Shown here one piece after another: positions 1-11,242 of a DNA stretch of 64,000 nt. The stretch spans positions 372,001 through 436,000 of the forward strand of contig JAYEVH010000262.1 in assembly GCA_036346255.1 (NCBI GenBank). The letters are read 5' to 3'. This DNA is from Ampelocalamus luodianensis. Lineage: Eukaryota; Streptophyta; Magnoliopsida; Poales; Poaceae. The notes under the pieces were generated by a model. The model made no database searches. It was not told the DNA's origin and saw only the letters and a list, made by a program, of their open reading frames with translations. Every line of letters starts with the position of its first letter. Position 1 is the stretch's first letter. The position numbers and the translations under genes were made by a program.

Positions 1-470
1 ATTGCGGTCCGCTAAAACCTAACTAACATTTTTTTAAAAAATATATTTTAAAATTTTCGGATTGCTTGTGTGAGGGCCCATGCGGCGTCTGGGCGCGAGG
101 GCCATGCGCTGGCGGCGGCGCAGGGGGCCATCGGCGTGCGCAGCGCGCGGGGGCCATGCGGCGAGTGCGCATGGGCGTGCGGCGCATTGGGCGTCGCGGC
201 ATGCATCTGCGCTGCGGTGAGTGAGAGAGAGTGAGAGAGAGGTGAGGTGGCGGGCGGGGCGGGCGGAGGTGGCGCCGCGGAGTTGGCGGGCGGGGAGGCG
301 ATGAACCGCGCTGGTATCGAGGTAGGTCCCGCCGCCGGTGCCGGGTAGGCGCCTCCGCGCCGTTAGCGGCGGCGTCTACTATTCACGGGCTATTTCCGCT
401 AATTATTTCCGAATGGAGCTACTTCTGAAAATAAATTATGCTACAGGGCCAAAACAGTAAAAATTTCCGA
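1..470. other. GC-rich intergenic sequence with GA-rich microsatellite
   Basis: No gene is recognised. From about 60 to 400 the sequence is dominated by GGC/GCG runs, with a short (GA)n-type tract near 220-245. It ends near 470, where similarity to the promoter of the receptor kinase gene at 6854 begins. It could be the GC-rich part of an old LTR or a captured promoter; nothing visible decides this. Confidence 0.3.
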
Positions 471-1031
471 TTCTTCCAAGGTATCAGAGAAGTCGTCTCT
501 CTAAAACTTGGAAAATTCCAAAAAATTTACGAGTGAAAGGCACAGGTGTCTTTTTCTTTTTAAAAAAAGAAGGCACAAGTGTGATGCCCATCGGCGCATA
601 ACAAAATTGAAGTCCTCAAAATGAAAAGAAAAATAATCATTTAGCAACTTGACTCGAATCAGTATATAAACACACCAAGCTTTCAGTCTGCAAAACAAAA
701 CATGGGAATCGTGACAGTCATGGGTTTTTCCTTGTTTGCCTCCCTTCTCCTTCCATGTTCGGCTAATGCTGTCCCAGCAGTCACCTTGTCCACTCCTGAA
801 ACTGCCACACAAGTGCCACTGACCACCAAGCGCTTATGCCATTTAGGTCTCTGATAAGAGGAGTACATTCCAAGCTCTGGGATCATGGGGAAACCAGACG
901 ATCCCTATGTGCCGATGGCGCAGCGTGACCTGCGGTATTCGTGGCCACCGCCGTGGCCGTGTCATAGAACTGGATCTTCCTGAGCTCAACCTTCTTGGCA
1001 CCATTGTCTCTTCTACAGGGAACCTCACTTA
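471..1031 (+). pseudogene. Truncated 5' copy of the LRR receptor kinase gene (promoter plus start of exon 1)
   Basis: This stretch repeats the promoter and the start of the receptor kinase gene at 6854. The shared order is a TATA box (TATATAAA, 663-670), an ATG at 702, a signal peptide reading MGIVTVMGFSLFASLLLPC, then the LRR N-terminal cap region. Homology stops near 1031, just after the codons matching 'LLGTI..S.GNLT'. The frame is already broken near 790-845 by small indels relative to the 6854 copy, so no receptor can be made. LRRs, membrane segment and kinase are all missing. It is best read as a truncated tandem duplicate. Its TATA box is a better match to consensus than that of the longer copy. 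Confidence 0.85.
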
Positions 1032-1949
1032 GCAATAAAACAGATTGAAAAGTACTTGAAGAAATGTTCTGAACTTTTGAGTTTTTATTTGACTAACTAG
1101 GGGGTGGTCTAAAGAGTTCCATATGCAATTTATCAACTGAATCTTGTAAGCCCTCCACATGTCAATTTATGCACCACAAGATATATATTTTCTTGAATGA
1201 AAACAAATAGGAGACAATTAGTCATAAAATGTCCGATCATCGGATATTTATTACGCTAACTCAATTCCTATGTATCCACTTTTAAGCATCTCCTAAGAAA
1301 CAACACAGTACACAAACTACGCATGAAAAAAAAAAACAAAGACCTAGAGTTGTGGGGTTGTGGACTGGCAACTGAGGCAAGTCACTCACAAGTGTATACA
1401 CTACAGGAGTCAACGAGTCATCGTCGAAGGTCCGCTAAAAAAATTAGACCGATCTCATATGCCGCCATTTTACGAGCTGGAAGCTGGCAACCATGCCGTG
1501 AAACCCTACTTTCCATGCTGTGCAGGGTTGGAATCGGTGGAACTGTGAAAACTTGCCCACTGTTCACAAGAGTTGTATATCTAGTGTCGCCTCTGCATGA
1601 CCTCTCCGTTGATTTCCAAAGTTTTGATCAGTGCTCCATCTACCGCTACAATCTGGTTTCTTCCTCTTTGTCATCATTTGGTGATTATGTGAGGGCTGTT
1701 CGATTTACAGTGGACGGCATATATAGCTGTTGAGTAGATGCATCTAGAGACAGACATACTCTTCTTCCACTCCACCAATATATTTTTCTCCTCTTCTCTC
1801 TCTTTGACTGAGCTCATGGTAACTTCCCCTTCTTCTTATGTGTTCCGCTCGCACTCTCCAACGATGTCCTCCATCGGTAATTGCTATTTCCACTGTAGAT
1901 TTAACAGTTTGATAGTTTGTTTGATCTATTTTGTTCTTTATTTCTTTAC
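1032..1949. other. Unassigned AT-rich flank between the receptor fragment and the copia element
   Basis: No domain is recognised on either strand. Short ORFs exist (the longest is 136 codons at 1323-1733) but show no family motif or codon pattern. A TATA-like stretch lies near 1720 and a pyrimidine-rich tract at 1755-1800. The right edge at 1950-1954 is the 5-bp target site of the copia element. Confidence 0.3.
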
Positions 1950-1954
1950 AAAAC
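1950..1954. repeat. Target site duplication AAAAC, left copy, of the copia element
   Basis: AAAAC directly precedes the LTR start TGTTAG and is repeated at 6144-6148 directly after the LTR end CCTACA. This fixes both ends of the insertion. Confidence 0.85.
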
Positions 1955-2370
1955 TGTTAGGCCATAGGGATAGATCGTGGATTTTGTGATGATGAATAAT
2001 TGACATTTGAGTTGCTTTGTAATTTGCATTTGTGAAAGTTTCAGTTATTGGCATATTCGGATTGTTGACTACTCGATAACCCCTTTGCTGCTAGGTTCTG
2101 AGTACTGTAGCTCTGAGTTCCGAGTACTGTGTTTCCAAGTTCTGTAGCTCCGAGTATTGTAGCTTTGAGCGTTTGATCGTAGAATGTTTCGACTGCGTGG
2201 TCGTGAGAGGTTTCGACTGCGTAGTTGTGGGAGACTTCGACTGCACGTGGTCGTAGAAAGACGTTTCTACTCCATGGTCGTGGAAAGCTACAGTGCTTAG
2301 CAGGTGGTCATAGGCTTTGAGTGCTATAGTACTGGTTGATGGTCGAAAGCTACAGTGACTGGTTAAGAAA
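1955..2370 (+). repeat. Truncated 5' LTR of the copia element
   Basis: It begins TGTTAGGCCATAG and matches the start of the 3' LTR at 4429. Shared landmarks are 'GAATAATTGACATTT', a minisatellite-like run of GAGTACTGTAG units and GGTCGTGG/GGTCGTAG units. Similarity fades near 2370, where coding-type sequence starts, so roughly 1.3 kb of this LTR is missing. Confidence 0.75.
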
Positions 2371-2381
2371 GATTTCTCATT

Positions 2382-3278
2382 GTGAAGTGGAGTTTGGTCA
2401 AACTCCTTACCATCGCTTTGCTCCCTCTAAACGATTTTCTGCAGGTTTGGGAGTTTTTGCGACGGAGCCCGAGTCGACCGGGCGTTTTCACGTGGTTAGA
2501 CGGCGTGATCGGGCCGACACTTCAGCAGCTGGTCCGGCCGCAGTGCCCGAAACTAAAGTTTTTGTCTCTGCCTATTGTTGCACCTGTTCGTCACGTATCT
2601 CAGTACTGGTTACCTAAATCTTTATTCTCTAACCCTAGTACTAAGATACCGACGATTGTTCGTGCTTTATAAACTCGTCACAAGCGAAAAGAGAACATAT
2701 GGTTCATTGACTCCGGTTGCTCTCGCCACATGACCGGAGACTCACGATGGTTCTTTTCCCTCACTCATGCCACCGGTGATGAGATGATTACTTTTGAGGA
2801 CAATGCTTAAGGACGAGTTCTTGCAAGAGTTTCATAGTTGATAGACGATAATCTTAAGGTGAGCTTTAAAAAGCATTAATGCTGCATTTTAGATTCATCT
2901 GACGATCTAGTGTGCAAAATTATTCAAGTTGGTCGTTTGTTTAAGAGTGACTCTTCATATTCATCATTCTCTTTTCTTAGGTGTCTTGTTTCATCAGTTT
3001 CTAAGGATTTTGGCTTAGAATTGGACAGTGTACCACTTTTCTGTGATAACACTAGTGCTATTAGTATTGCTAAAAATCCAGTGTAATATTCTAGAACCAA
3101 ACACATTGATATTCGGTATCATTTTCTTAGAGACCATATAGAAAAGGGAGATGTTGTTTTGCATTTTATTGATACAATTTCTCAAGTTACTAATATTATC
3201 TCAAAACTGCTTGATTCTGCACGGTTTATTCTTTTGCGGAGTGAGTTGGGTGTGTTGCATGCTATGAGTTTATTCTGA
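2382..3278 (+). pseudogene. Copia gag-pol remnant: pre-integrase segment joined to RNase H
   Basis: Near 2700-2742 the translation contains WFIDSGCSRHMTGD, the Asp-Ser-Gly and Cys-His signature at the gag/protease to integrase junction of copia polyproteins. A stop at about 2808 and further stops follow. Near 3040-3165 the translation contains FCDNTSAISIAKNP and TKHIDIRYHFLRDH, the conserved end of copia RNase H, with a stop between them where the family usually has Gln. Integrase and reverse transcriptase, about 2.5 kb in a whole element, are deleted between the two blocks. Confidence 0.8.
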
Positions 3279-4428
3279 GGGGAGCTTGTTGTTTAAAATT
3301 TTTAAAACTTTGTTTATTATACTTATCAAACAATTCATCAAGTCTAAACCATTGAAATCAAATAAGATGTAGAGCTCTCGTTATCATATTTACTCATGTG
3401 TTGTGTAGTTTTGATCATGACTGATTTTAATCACTTTGCCACACTCGATTTAAAGCATGGCATGGCGGAATTCATTGACTAGATTGATTATAGTTATTAC
3501 TTTGCGATGTTCATCGAAAATAATTAGGTTGATTGTGAGTCTTATTTTAAATCTTGGCTATGGGGCTCGTATGTTTCTTATTGCAATCTTTTTATGCTCA
3601 CTCAATTTGGCATGTTTAAATAAAAAAAATGATGAGAAAGAGACAATTGAAAAGATGTATGTTTCAAGCATGCCATACATATCTATGTATATTCAAAAGA
3701 AAAAAAATACGCACACAAAAAGTGCTCAAATGAAAAGAAGTATGCTTTAAGCATGCCACCATTGAAAAAAAAGTATGCTTCAAGCATGCCACCATTGAAA
3801 AGAAGTATGCTACAAGCATGCAATATACTTAAGAATTGAATGTGGAGCAATAGGTTGTTATATGAGACAACTAGCTCGTTTAGATTTAAAGTTTATTTCA
3901 CTTTTAGGCTTTAACTTTTCTTTGTGATATCTTATTGTGCACTTTATAATCGGTTTAGTCATTATTGAGATGCCTATCATTAATTTAATTTGCTTAGTTA
4001 TTCTAAAGACTTGTTTTGACATTGCTATATGGTATATGATTTTATATGATGCTAATAGCTCTACTAAAAAAGATAGCTTGGATAATTTATTAAATCAATG
4101 CGAAGTGACTTGGATAATGTACAAAGTTTCTTGATTTTTACTCTTCTTGCTCCTTTGTTTTTGAATTATTCTTTTCCTGAAGTTCTTAATGATTACATTC
4201 TCAAAGGGGGAGAAAAAATAGAAAAAAATTGGCTTTCCTTGTGTTGAGGGGGAGTTTTTCTGCTGTGTTTTTATGTTGAGGATGAGTATTTCGATTGCTA
4301 CTTCTGTGATTTGTCAAAATTCTTTTGCTTTGTAGTTTTGAAACTTTCTTTTCACAATTTTTTCTTCTCTTTCAAAATTCATCTCACGATTTTGAAGTAT
4401 TATCAATGTATTCATCAAGGGAGAGATT
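3279..4428 (+). other. Non-coding 3' spacer of the copia element with polypurine tracts
   Basis: This is AT-rich sequence with no protein similarity. It has a short tandem motif, 'AAGTATGCTTCAAGCATGCC' with variants, repeated about four times between 3655 and 3825. Each unit holds the palindrome-like GCTTNAAGC. Purine-rich runs at about 4205 and 4250, and the final AAGGGAGAGA at 4419-4428 directly before the LTR, are candidate polypurine tracts for plus-strand priming. Confidence 0.55.
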
Positions 4429-6143
4429 GTTTGACCATAGTGATTGGTTGTGGATTTTATGATGAATAATTGACATTTAGGTTGTTTTGTAATTTGCGTT
4501 TGTGAAAGTTTTGGTCATTGGCATATCCGAATTGTTGATTACTCGATGACCCCTTCGCCTCTAGGTTATGAGTACTGTGTTTTCGAGTACTGTAGCTTCG
4601 AGCGCCTGGTCGTGAGAGGTTTTGACTGCGCAGTCGTGGGAGGCTTCGACTGCATGTGGTCGTAGAAAGAGGTTTCAACTGTGTGGTCGTGGAAAGCTAC
4701 AGTGCTTGGCAGTTGGTCGTAGGCTTTGAGTGCTACAGTACTGGACGATGATCGAAAGCTACAATGACTGATCGATGGTCGAAAGCTACAGTGCATGGTC
4801 GATGGCACCTGGTCGATGGTTGGAAGCTACAGTGACTAATCAAAAGCTACAATGCATGGTCGATGGCACCTGGTCGATGGTCGGAAGCTACAGTAACTGA
4901 TCGAACGTCGACAGCTACAGTGGTTGGTCGATGGTCAAAGTTGCAGTGCCTGGTTAGTGTTCGGCCAGCGGTTTGACCGGGTTGTGCAGCGGTCAGACCT
5001 GTTTTTCAAGTCGTAGGCTTCAAGTGCTTCATGTAATCTTTGAAGTACTCGTGTTTGTTCGGCCAGCGGTCTAACCGGCTTGTGCTTAGCGGTCAGACCG
5101 GTGTTTCAGAGTGGTACTCGTATTTGTTTAGCCAGCGGTATGACCGGTTTGTGCATAGCGGTTAGACTGGTTTTTCTGAGTGGTCTCGGGTTTTTCTTTT
5201 TCTAAGAGATTGGAAATTAAGATCGTGCATGATCTGGTTAGTATTTACCGATAGATAAGGGTGTAATATGCGTGTGTGGATTGATATTAGTTAAGTTGGA
5301 GAACTTGTGTTGGAAAAACGCTCTTTGGTCTTTGCATGTGCAGATTGGGCGTAGAGACGGTCATGGTTGATGACGAGGAGGACCGGGACTAGGATGAGGA
5401 AATCTAAGGTTCAGACGGTCAAGGATGTCACGAGGTGGTCGGACTTACACTAGGGCACGTGAAGATTAAAGGTGGATGCATGATGCGTGGATAAGCTACG
5501 GGAAGTGCAGTCCTGAATGTTTCGACGCGTGCGGCGTTATGGAAGGTGTTTCATAACGGAAAGGTTTAGAGATTTTGAAAACCCCGTGTTTGGAAGGGTT
5601 TTGGGTCCTTTGATTTTCGGAAGAGATAGGATTTTGTGTCGTGTTGTTGAGGATACGGTTTAGGGCTCTAGCCTATAAAAATGAGGGAGAGGTTAAGAGT
5701 CCGGCGTGGTTTTTCAAGGATGGCTTTTGAGGATTCTTTTGGAGTTTTCGTGCTAGGGTTTGAGGGGTACTGTTAGGGCACTTTGTAGCCACAGAACATG
5801 ATTAAGAAATAAAGCTCAGATCCATTCCAAGGAAAGATAGTCATCTTCGGCGTCGTGTTTCTCTGAGCATCGTCTTCGATTTGTTCTCATTTCGAGCAGT
5901 GCGTGGCGAGATAGCTCTTCTCTGTTGACTTCGCCTTCTACGATCACATGCAGTGTCGATCACTCGATCGTCACCAACAGCATCAGCAGATCGAGTAGAT
6001 CATCACACGACAACGAGGAGACATCACGTACGAGTACAGTGTCTTCAGTCGTCAGTTCAATCCAACGCAGGCCATCTTCGGTAATAAGGGAAGAAATCGC
6101 TATAATCATTCACCCCCCTCTGATTGCGGTATACGATCCTACA
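4429..6143 (+). repeat. 3' LTR of the copia element (about 1.7 kb)
   Basis: It starts TGTTTGACCATAG after a purine tract and ends CCTACA before the AAAAC duplication. It contains repeated GGTCGATGG / AAGCTACAGTG units (4560-4960), repeated 'GGTTTGACCGG'-like units (4960-5180), a TATAAAA box at 5674-5680, and near the end the run ATTCACCCCCCTCT that is typical of several grass copia LTRs. The R-U5 part lies downstream of the TATA box. Confidence 0.85.
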
Positions 6144-6148
6144 AAAAC
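6144..6148. repeat. Target site duplication AAAAC, right copy
   Basis: Matches 1950-1954 exactly and closes the copia insertion. Confidence 0.85.
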
Positions 6149-6191
6149 AAATCTTACATGCACAGGGGCTATCGTGCATATTTATTATGTA

Positions 6192-6439
6192 CTACTCCCT
6201 CGGTCCCTCCGTTTTTTTTTTACTTGACGTCATAGAATCTATGCCGTCAATAGATTTAAAACTATCTAGATTGATGATATAAAAATTGTATCATTAGATT
6301 TGCCGTTAAAAATAATTTTATAATATTATAATTTTATTAGTACATCTTAATGTAAAATTATAAAAAGTGATGGTCAAAGTCGCATATGAGATACTGTTAA
6401 AAATAAAAAACATCAAGTAAAAAAGAACAGAGAAAATAG
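6192..6439. mobile_element. Stowaway-like MITE
   Basis: The left end CTACTCCCTCGGTCC and the inverted right end CTATTTTCTCTGTTC form a terminal inverted repeat that continues into TTTTTTACTTGA on both sides. TA flanks both ends (6190-6191 and 6440-6441), the target preference of Tc1/mariner-type Stowaway elements. The CTCCCTC start is the familiar grass Stowaway end. Length is about 248 bp, with no coding capacity. It sits upstream of the receptor kinase promoter. Confidence 0.7.
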
Positions 6440-6447
6440 TATTTTCC

Positions 6448-6734
6448 AAAAAGCAAACCATACCGACTTGGCAGAAAAACTTGGGGACACATGATTCCAA
6501 GGTTTCAGAGAAGATGGCTATCTAGCTTGGAAAAATCCCATAATTTTAGGAGTGAAAGGGACAAGTGTGCCCACCGTAAATTTAAGTCCTAAAAAAATAA
6601 ACTCCAAAAAGCAAACCATACCGACTTGGTAGAAAAACTTGGGACACATGATTCTAAGGTTTCAGAGAAGACGGCTATCTAGCTTGGAAAAATCCTATAA
6701 TTTTAGAAGTGAAAGGGACAAGTGTGCCCACCAT
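6448..6734. repeat. Tandem duplication in the receptor kinase upstream region
   Basis: A block of about 125-130 bp at 6448-6572 is repeated at 6604-6734 with about 95% identity; both begin CCAAAAAGCAAACCATACCG and end AAGTGTGCCCACC. The truncated receptor copy at 471-560 has a single, more diverged version, so the duplication arose after the two loci split. It lies 120-400 bp upstream of the start codon and may duplicate promoter elements. Confidence 0.8.
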
Positions 6735-6794
6735 CTCGTAACAAAATTTAAGTCCTAAAAAAAATAAACCATTTGAGCAACTTGACTTGAATCA

Positions 6795-6806
6795 CTACAT
6801 AAACAC
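6795..6806 (+). promoter_or_regulatory. Probable, degenerate TATA region of the receptor kinase gene
   Basis: CTACATAAACAC lies about 50 bp upstream of the ATG, where the truncated copy at 663-670 has a canonical TATATAAA. Position and alignment support a core promoter; the TATA has been altered to ACATAAA. Confidence 0.45.
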
Positions 6807-6853
6807 AAGCAGCTTCCAGTCCGCAAACCAGCCTTTGCAATTGCCGCCTAAAC

Positions 6854-9800
6854 ATGGGAATTGTAACAGTCCTGGGGTTTTCCTTGTTTGCCTCCCTTCT
6901 CCTTCCATGTCCAGCTAATGCTGTCCCAGCAGTCACCTTGTCCACAACAAGCGCCACTGACCACCAAGCACTTATGTCATTTAGGTCTCTGATAAGAGGA
7001 GATCCATACCAAGCTCTGGGATCATGGGGAAACCAGTCGATCCCTATGTGCCGATGGCGCGGCGTGACCTGCGGCATGCGCAGCCACCGCCGTGGCCGTG
7101 TCATAGCACTGGATCTTCCTGAGCTCAACCTTCTTGGTACCATTGCCTCTTCTGTAGGGAACCTGACCTACCTCAGGCAGCTTGACCTCCGAGAAAACCG
7201 CTTTCATGGCATCATACCATCAGAGCTCAGGCGCCTTCTACAACTTGTGCATCTGAACCTCAGCAGCAACTCCATCGGTGGGAGATCCCACCAGCACTGA
7301 CATCTTGTGCGCACCTCCAAGTTGTTAGTATCCGTCACAACAACCTTCAAGGAGTGATACCTACCGCCCTTGGCGTCTTGTCAAACCTTCGAGTTATTGA
7401 TCTCGAGTACAACATGCTGAAAGGCTCAATACCCCGGAGTTGGCACTGCTGCACAATCTTGAGGTACTCATTCTTGGACAAAACAATCTTACAGGTAGTA
7501 TCCCTGTCGAGATTGGAAACCTAAATAGCTTAATCAATCTTTATCTGAGATCAAACATGATAACAGGAGAAATCCCACGAGAGTTTGGGAATCTTAAAAC
7601 TTAACCGATCTGGATCTTAATAGCAATCACTTGACAGGTCCTATTCCAGCTTCTCTTGGAGGCCTCCAGAAATTACAGATTTTGTATGCCGCCTACAACC
7701 AGCTCTCGGGGCCAATTCCATCTTCACTAGGGAACCTCTCATCTCTAATAGTTCTAGATGTCCAAGTAAATGGCTTAACTGGGAGCATCCCTGAGTCATT
7801 AGGAAATCTCAACCTACTCAATGTCCTTTCTCTCACATCTAATAATCTTACTGGTTCAATCCCTCACACTCTTGGAAAACTCGATTCCCTCGTTGAGTTT
7901 TATCTGAACGGGAATGAACTCCAGGGTTCCATACCACCTTCGGTATACAATCTCTCCTTTGTTCAATTTTTCTCTGTACAAGTCAACAAACTCAGTGGGT
8001 CTCTTCCGAGTGACGTGGGAAACAAGTTCTCCCAGCTCAAGACATTCGGTGTCGATGGCAATCAATTTCATGGCACCATCCCATTGTCCCTGTGCAATGT
8101 TTCAACGCTTCAACTGCTTCAGTTAGCATCGAACTCCTTTTCGGGGGTAGTACCGAAATGTCTTGGCATTAACCTAAAGCACTTGTCAGTTCTGTTACTT
8201 CAAAAAAATAAGCTAGAAGCGAGGAATGGCGCTGATTGGGACTTCATCTCTAGTTTGTCAAATTGCAGTATGTTGCAATACCTAAGTGTAGGCAATAACA
8301 AACTAGAAGGGATGATACCTAATTCAATAGCAAATCTTTCCACAAATTTAAAGGAGTTTAGCCTGAGAAGCAACATGCTACGGGGAAATATACCTGAAGG
8401 AATTGGAAACCTTGTCAACTTGCAATACTTCCACTTGGATGTTAATTTCCTAAGTGGGACCATTCCTGAGCCCATTGGCAATCTTCGGATATTGGGTGAA
8501 CTAGACCTGTCAACCAACATGTTATCTGGACCAATTCCACCAACATTTGGCAATCTCACAGCGTTAAACAGACTCTACCTCAACACCAATGCACTCAGTG
8601 GTCCCATACCGTCCAGCCTTAGGAGCTGCCCTCTGCAAATAATGATCCTACCATTAAATCGGCTTGTTGGTCCAATACCAAAAGAAATTTTTCTCATATC
8701 TACACTATCTGTTGCTGTGGAGCTCCAAGGCAATATGTTAACTGGAACATTGCCTTCAGAAGTTAGTAATCTAGTAAATCTTGCATCTCTTGATGTGTCT
8801 GGCAATAGGATATCTGGGTTAATTCCCGCCTCTCTTGCTGAATGCCAAAGTTTGCAGTATCTCTATATGCAAGAAAACCTATTTCAAGGCACGATCCCAG
8901 CACCAATGGCACAACTGAAGGGGCTCCTAGTTCTTGATCTTTCAAGAAACAACTTGTCTGGGCACATTCCGGACTTCCTTGAGAGTATGAAGGGGCTCGT
9001 TAGCCTGAACATCTCATTCAATAATTTTGAGGGTGAAGTTCCAAAACGTGGAATATTTCTGAATGCAAGTGCAGTTTCGATTGAAGGGAACAGTGGCTTA
9101 TGTGGAGGTATCCCCCAATTTAACTTGCCACCCTGCTCAAACCATCCATCGAAGAAGTGGTCTCGCAAGCTTGTCCTGGTGATCTCAATAGGTTGTGCAA
9201 TTGTTTGCATTATCTTGGTATCTGCATTGTTTGCACTATGGAATTTGAGGAGCAAGTCGAGAAAGATGAAAAGAGTTCCATCATTCAATGGCCAATATAT
9301 GAGGCTTTCCTATGAAGAATTAGTGAAGGCAACAAATGGTTTTGCTTCTGAAAACCTCTTAGGTACAGGAAGCTTCGGTTCAGTGTACAGAGGAACAATT
9401 ATGAACCAAGAGCAAGAAGAAGTCATTGCTGTGAAAGTGCTCAACCTCCAGCAGCGAGGGGCATCTCAAAGCTTTGTTGCAGAATGCGAAACTTTAAGAT
9501 GCGTTAGACATCGAAACCTTGTGAAAATCTTGACCGTGTGCTCAAGTATTGATTTCAGGGGCTTCGACTTCAAAGCCCTTGTATTTGAGTTTATGCCAGA
9601 TGGAAATCTAGACCAATGGCTACACCAATATTTCCAGGAAGATGGTATCCATAGGGTGCTCAATCTCATCCAAAGGATAGACATCGCCATAGATGTAGCT
9701 TCTGCACTTGAATATCTTCACCACTATAAGCCAGTGCCAATAGTTCATTGCGATCTCAAGCCAAGCAATATCCTCCTCGACAATGACAAGGTTGCCCATG

Positions 9801-10725
9801 TGGGTGACTTTGGACTTGCAAGATTCATGCATCAAGATGATACTAGCCTCCCAGAGGTATCAAGTGGTTGGGCTACAAAAAGAGGAACCATTGGATATGC
9901 TGCCCCAGGTTTGCCTCTAACCACTACTGTTTTTCTATTTATGCTAATTTCTTCTGCAACCTATGCTAAGTTTCAGCGAGTCATTATTTGTGTAGTCATT
10001 TAAAGAAAAATGATTCTATGCTCTACCATAAAGAAACTGAGGGCTTGATTTGCACTATTTATCTACTGAGGGTGCTTTGTGTAGTTTTAGAAGATTATAA
10101 AAGCACTACCCTTTTTGCCATGATTTGTTTTATTGATAAAGATTTGCCTTCACAAATGGTTACAAAAATAATTTCCCTTAAAAACCTGAAATAAATGCTT
10201 AGATAAAATTTCACATTGTTCGCTTTATGAAAAACATGATTCCTCATTGGAAATTAATTTTACATATTGTTATCACTCTCTCCACATTTTTAACAAATTA
10301 TGGGAAGCTTATATAAGTTCTTACATATGTCCGTTCCAGAGTATGGTCAAGGAAATGAAGTCTCGATATATGGTGATACCTACAGCTATGGAATACTGTT
10401 GTTGGAGATGTTCACTGGAAAAAGACCAACAGACAGTGAATTTGTGCAAGATCTCAACCTTCATAGGTACATAGAGATAGCATTGAGAGACCAAGCGGCC
10501 AATGTGGTGGATCAGTACTTGTTATCAACAATAGAGGTTGGGAATGGAAAAAATTCGACATCGAGCAGCATCACAGAAATGAGAATTGCATGCATCACTT
10601 CGATTCTGCATATTGGAATTTTGTGTTCGAAGGAACTGCCAACTGATCGCATGCAGATTGGTGATGCTATGAGAGAGCTACTGGGGATCAGAGACAAGTA
10701 TCGCACACATATATCTATTGAGTGA
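6854..10725 (+). CDS. LRR-XII (Xa21/FLS2-type) receptor-like protein kinase, non-RD; frameshifted near the 5' end as sequenced
   Basis: This is a plasma-membrane immune-type receptor kinase. The order is a signal peptide (MGIVTVLGFSLFASLLLPC), an LRR N-terminal cap (SFRSLIRGDPYQALGSW...CRWRGVTC), about 20 LRRs of the LxxNxLSGxIPxxLGNL type to about 9060, a juxtamembrane Cys pair (GLCGG...LPPC), one membrane helix (about 9172-9240), and the kinase from about 9310. Kinase motifs are LGTGSFGSVYRG, VKVLNL, the catalytic loop IVHCDLKPSNILL, VGDFGLARF and GTIGYAAPEYG. The residue before the catalytic Asp is Cys, so it is a non-RD kinase, the class tied to pattern recognition. Exon 1 ends at 9908 and exon 2 is 10340-10725; the intron 9909-10339 is GT-AG, phase 1, at the position usual for this subfamily. 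The reading frame is lost three times, by single missing bases in short runs near 7281, 7436 and 7598; the frame from 7600 to 9908 and exon 2 are clean. It may be a fresh pseudogene or a functional gene with consensus errors. Confidence 0.88.
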
Positions 10726-11237
10726 AGGAATGTGAATCATCTAAGTGCTTGGAGTCTTCTGATTGCGTCGCTCTTTACTTGATTTTAGCAACTGATTGTG
10801 TTGAATGATTTAGGATTATGACAAGAGCTACAATAAAGAAAGATCATTTGCCAAGAAATTAAATCAGATGTACAGATAAAGACTCCGAGAACACAACAAG
10901 TGAAGGAGCTTCAACTTCATAAATACTGCGGTTCATTTTGTACAGAAATTGCCAAAGAAGTTATGCCATTCCACCATGCATTTTTTTTTCTGTAATTGCT
11001 ATTCTGATGTACCCTTTATTGTGGCACCTTATGTATAGAGGGAATATTATTGTATACGAAGCAGAACATAGCCCTTCAATGAATTTTCAAATCCTCCTAC
11101 ATTTCAAACAGGTGAATACCAGATAAATGACTGTATGTCAAGCAAAGTTCAGGCAACTGTATGCTAACCAGGCTCGTAGAAGATCAAGGATTACTGGGAG
11201 GGTGCAATTCCATACTTGCTACGAGAGTTCAATAGCA
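10726..11237 (+). other. 3' flank of the receptor kinase gene with candidate poly(A) signal
   Basis: No coding similarity is seen. AATAAA at 10832-10837, about 110 bp after the stop codon, is a plausible polyadenylation signal. The flank runs to the gypsy insertion; the target duplication CATGG occupies 11238-11242. Confidence 0.45.
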
Positions 11238-11242
11238 CATGG
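11238..11242. repeat. Target site duplication CATGG, left copy, of the gypsy element
   Basis: CATGG precedes the LTR start TGTAACGCCC and recurs at 22812-22816 after the other LTR end CCGACA. Confidence 0.92.

Larger units (their letters stand above)
1955..6143 (+). mobile_element. Internally deleted Ty1/copia retrotransposon (Sirevirus-like)
   Basis: The element is bounded by TG...CA LTR ends and 5-bp AAAAC duplications. The left LTR is cut down to about 415 bp and the right LTR is full length (about 1.7 kb). Between them are a fragment of the region before integrase and the end of RNase H; integrase and reverse transcriptase are absent. A long non-coding spacer with purine-rich runs (near 4205 and 4250) precedes the right LTR, as in Sirevirus-type elements. 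It cannot move by itself. Confidence 0.85.
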
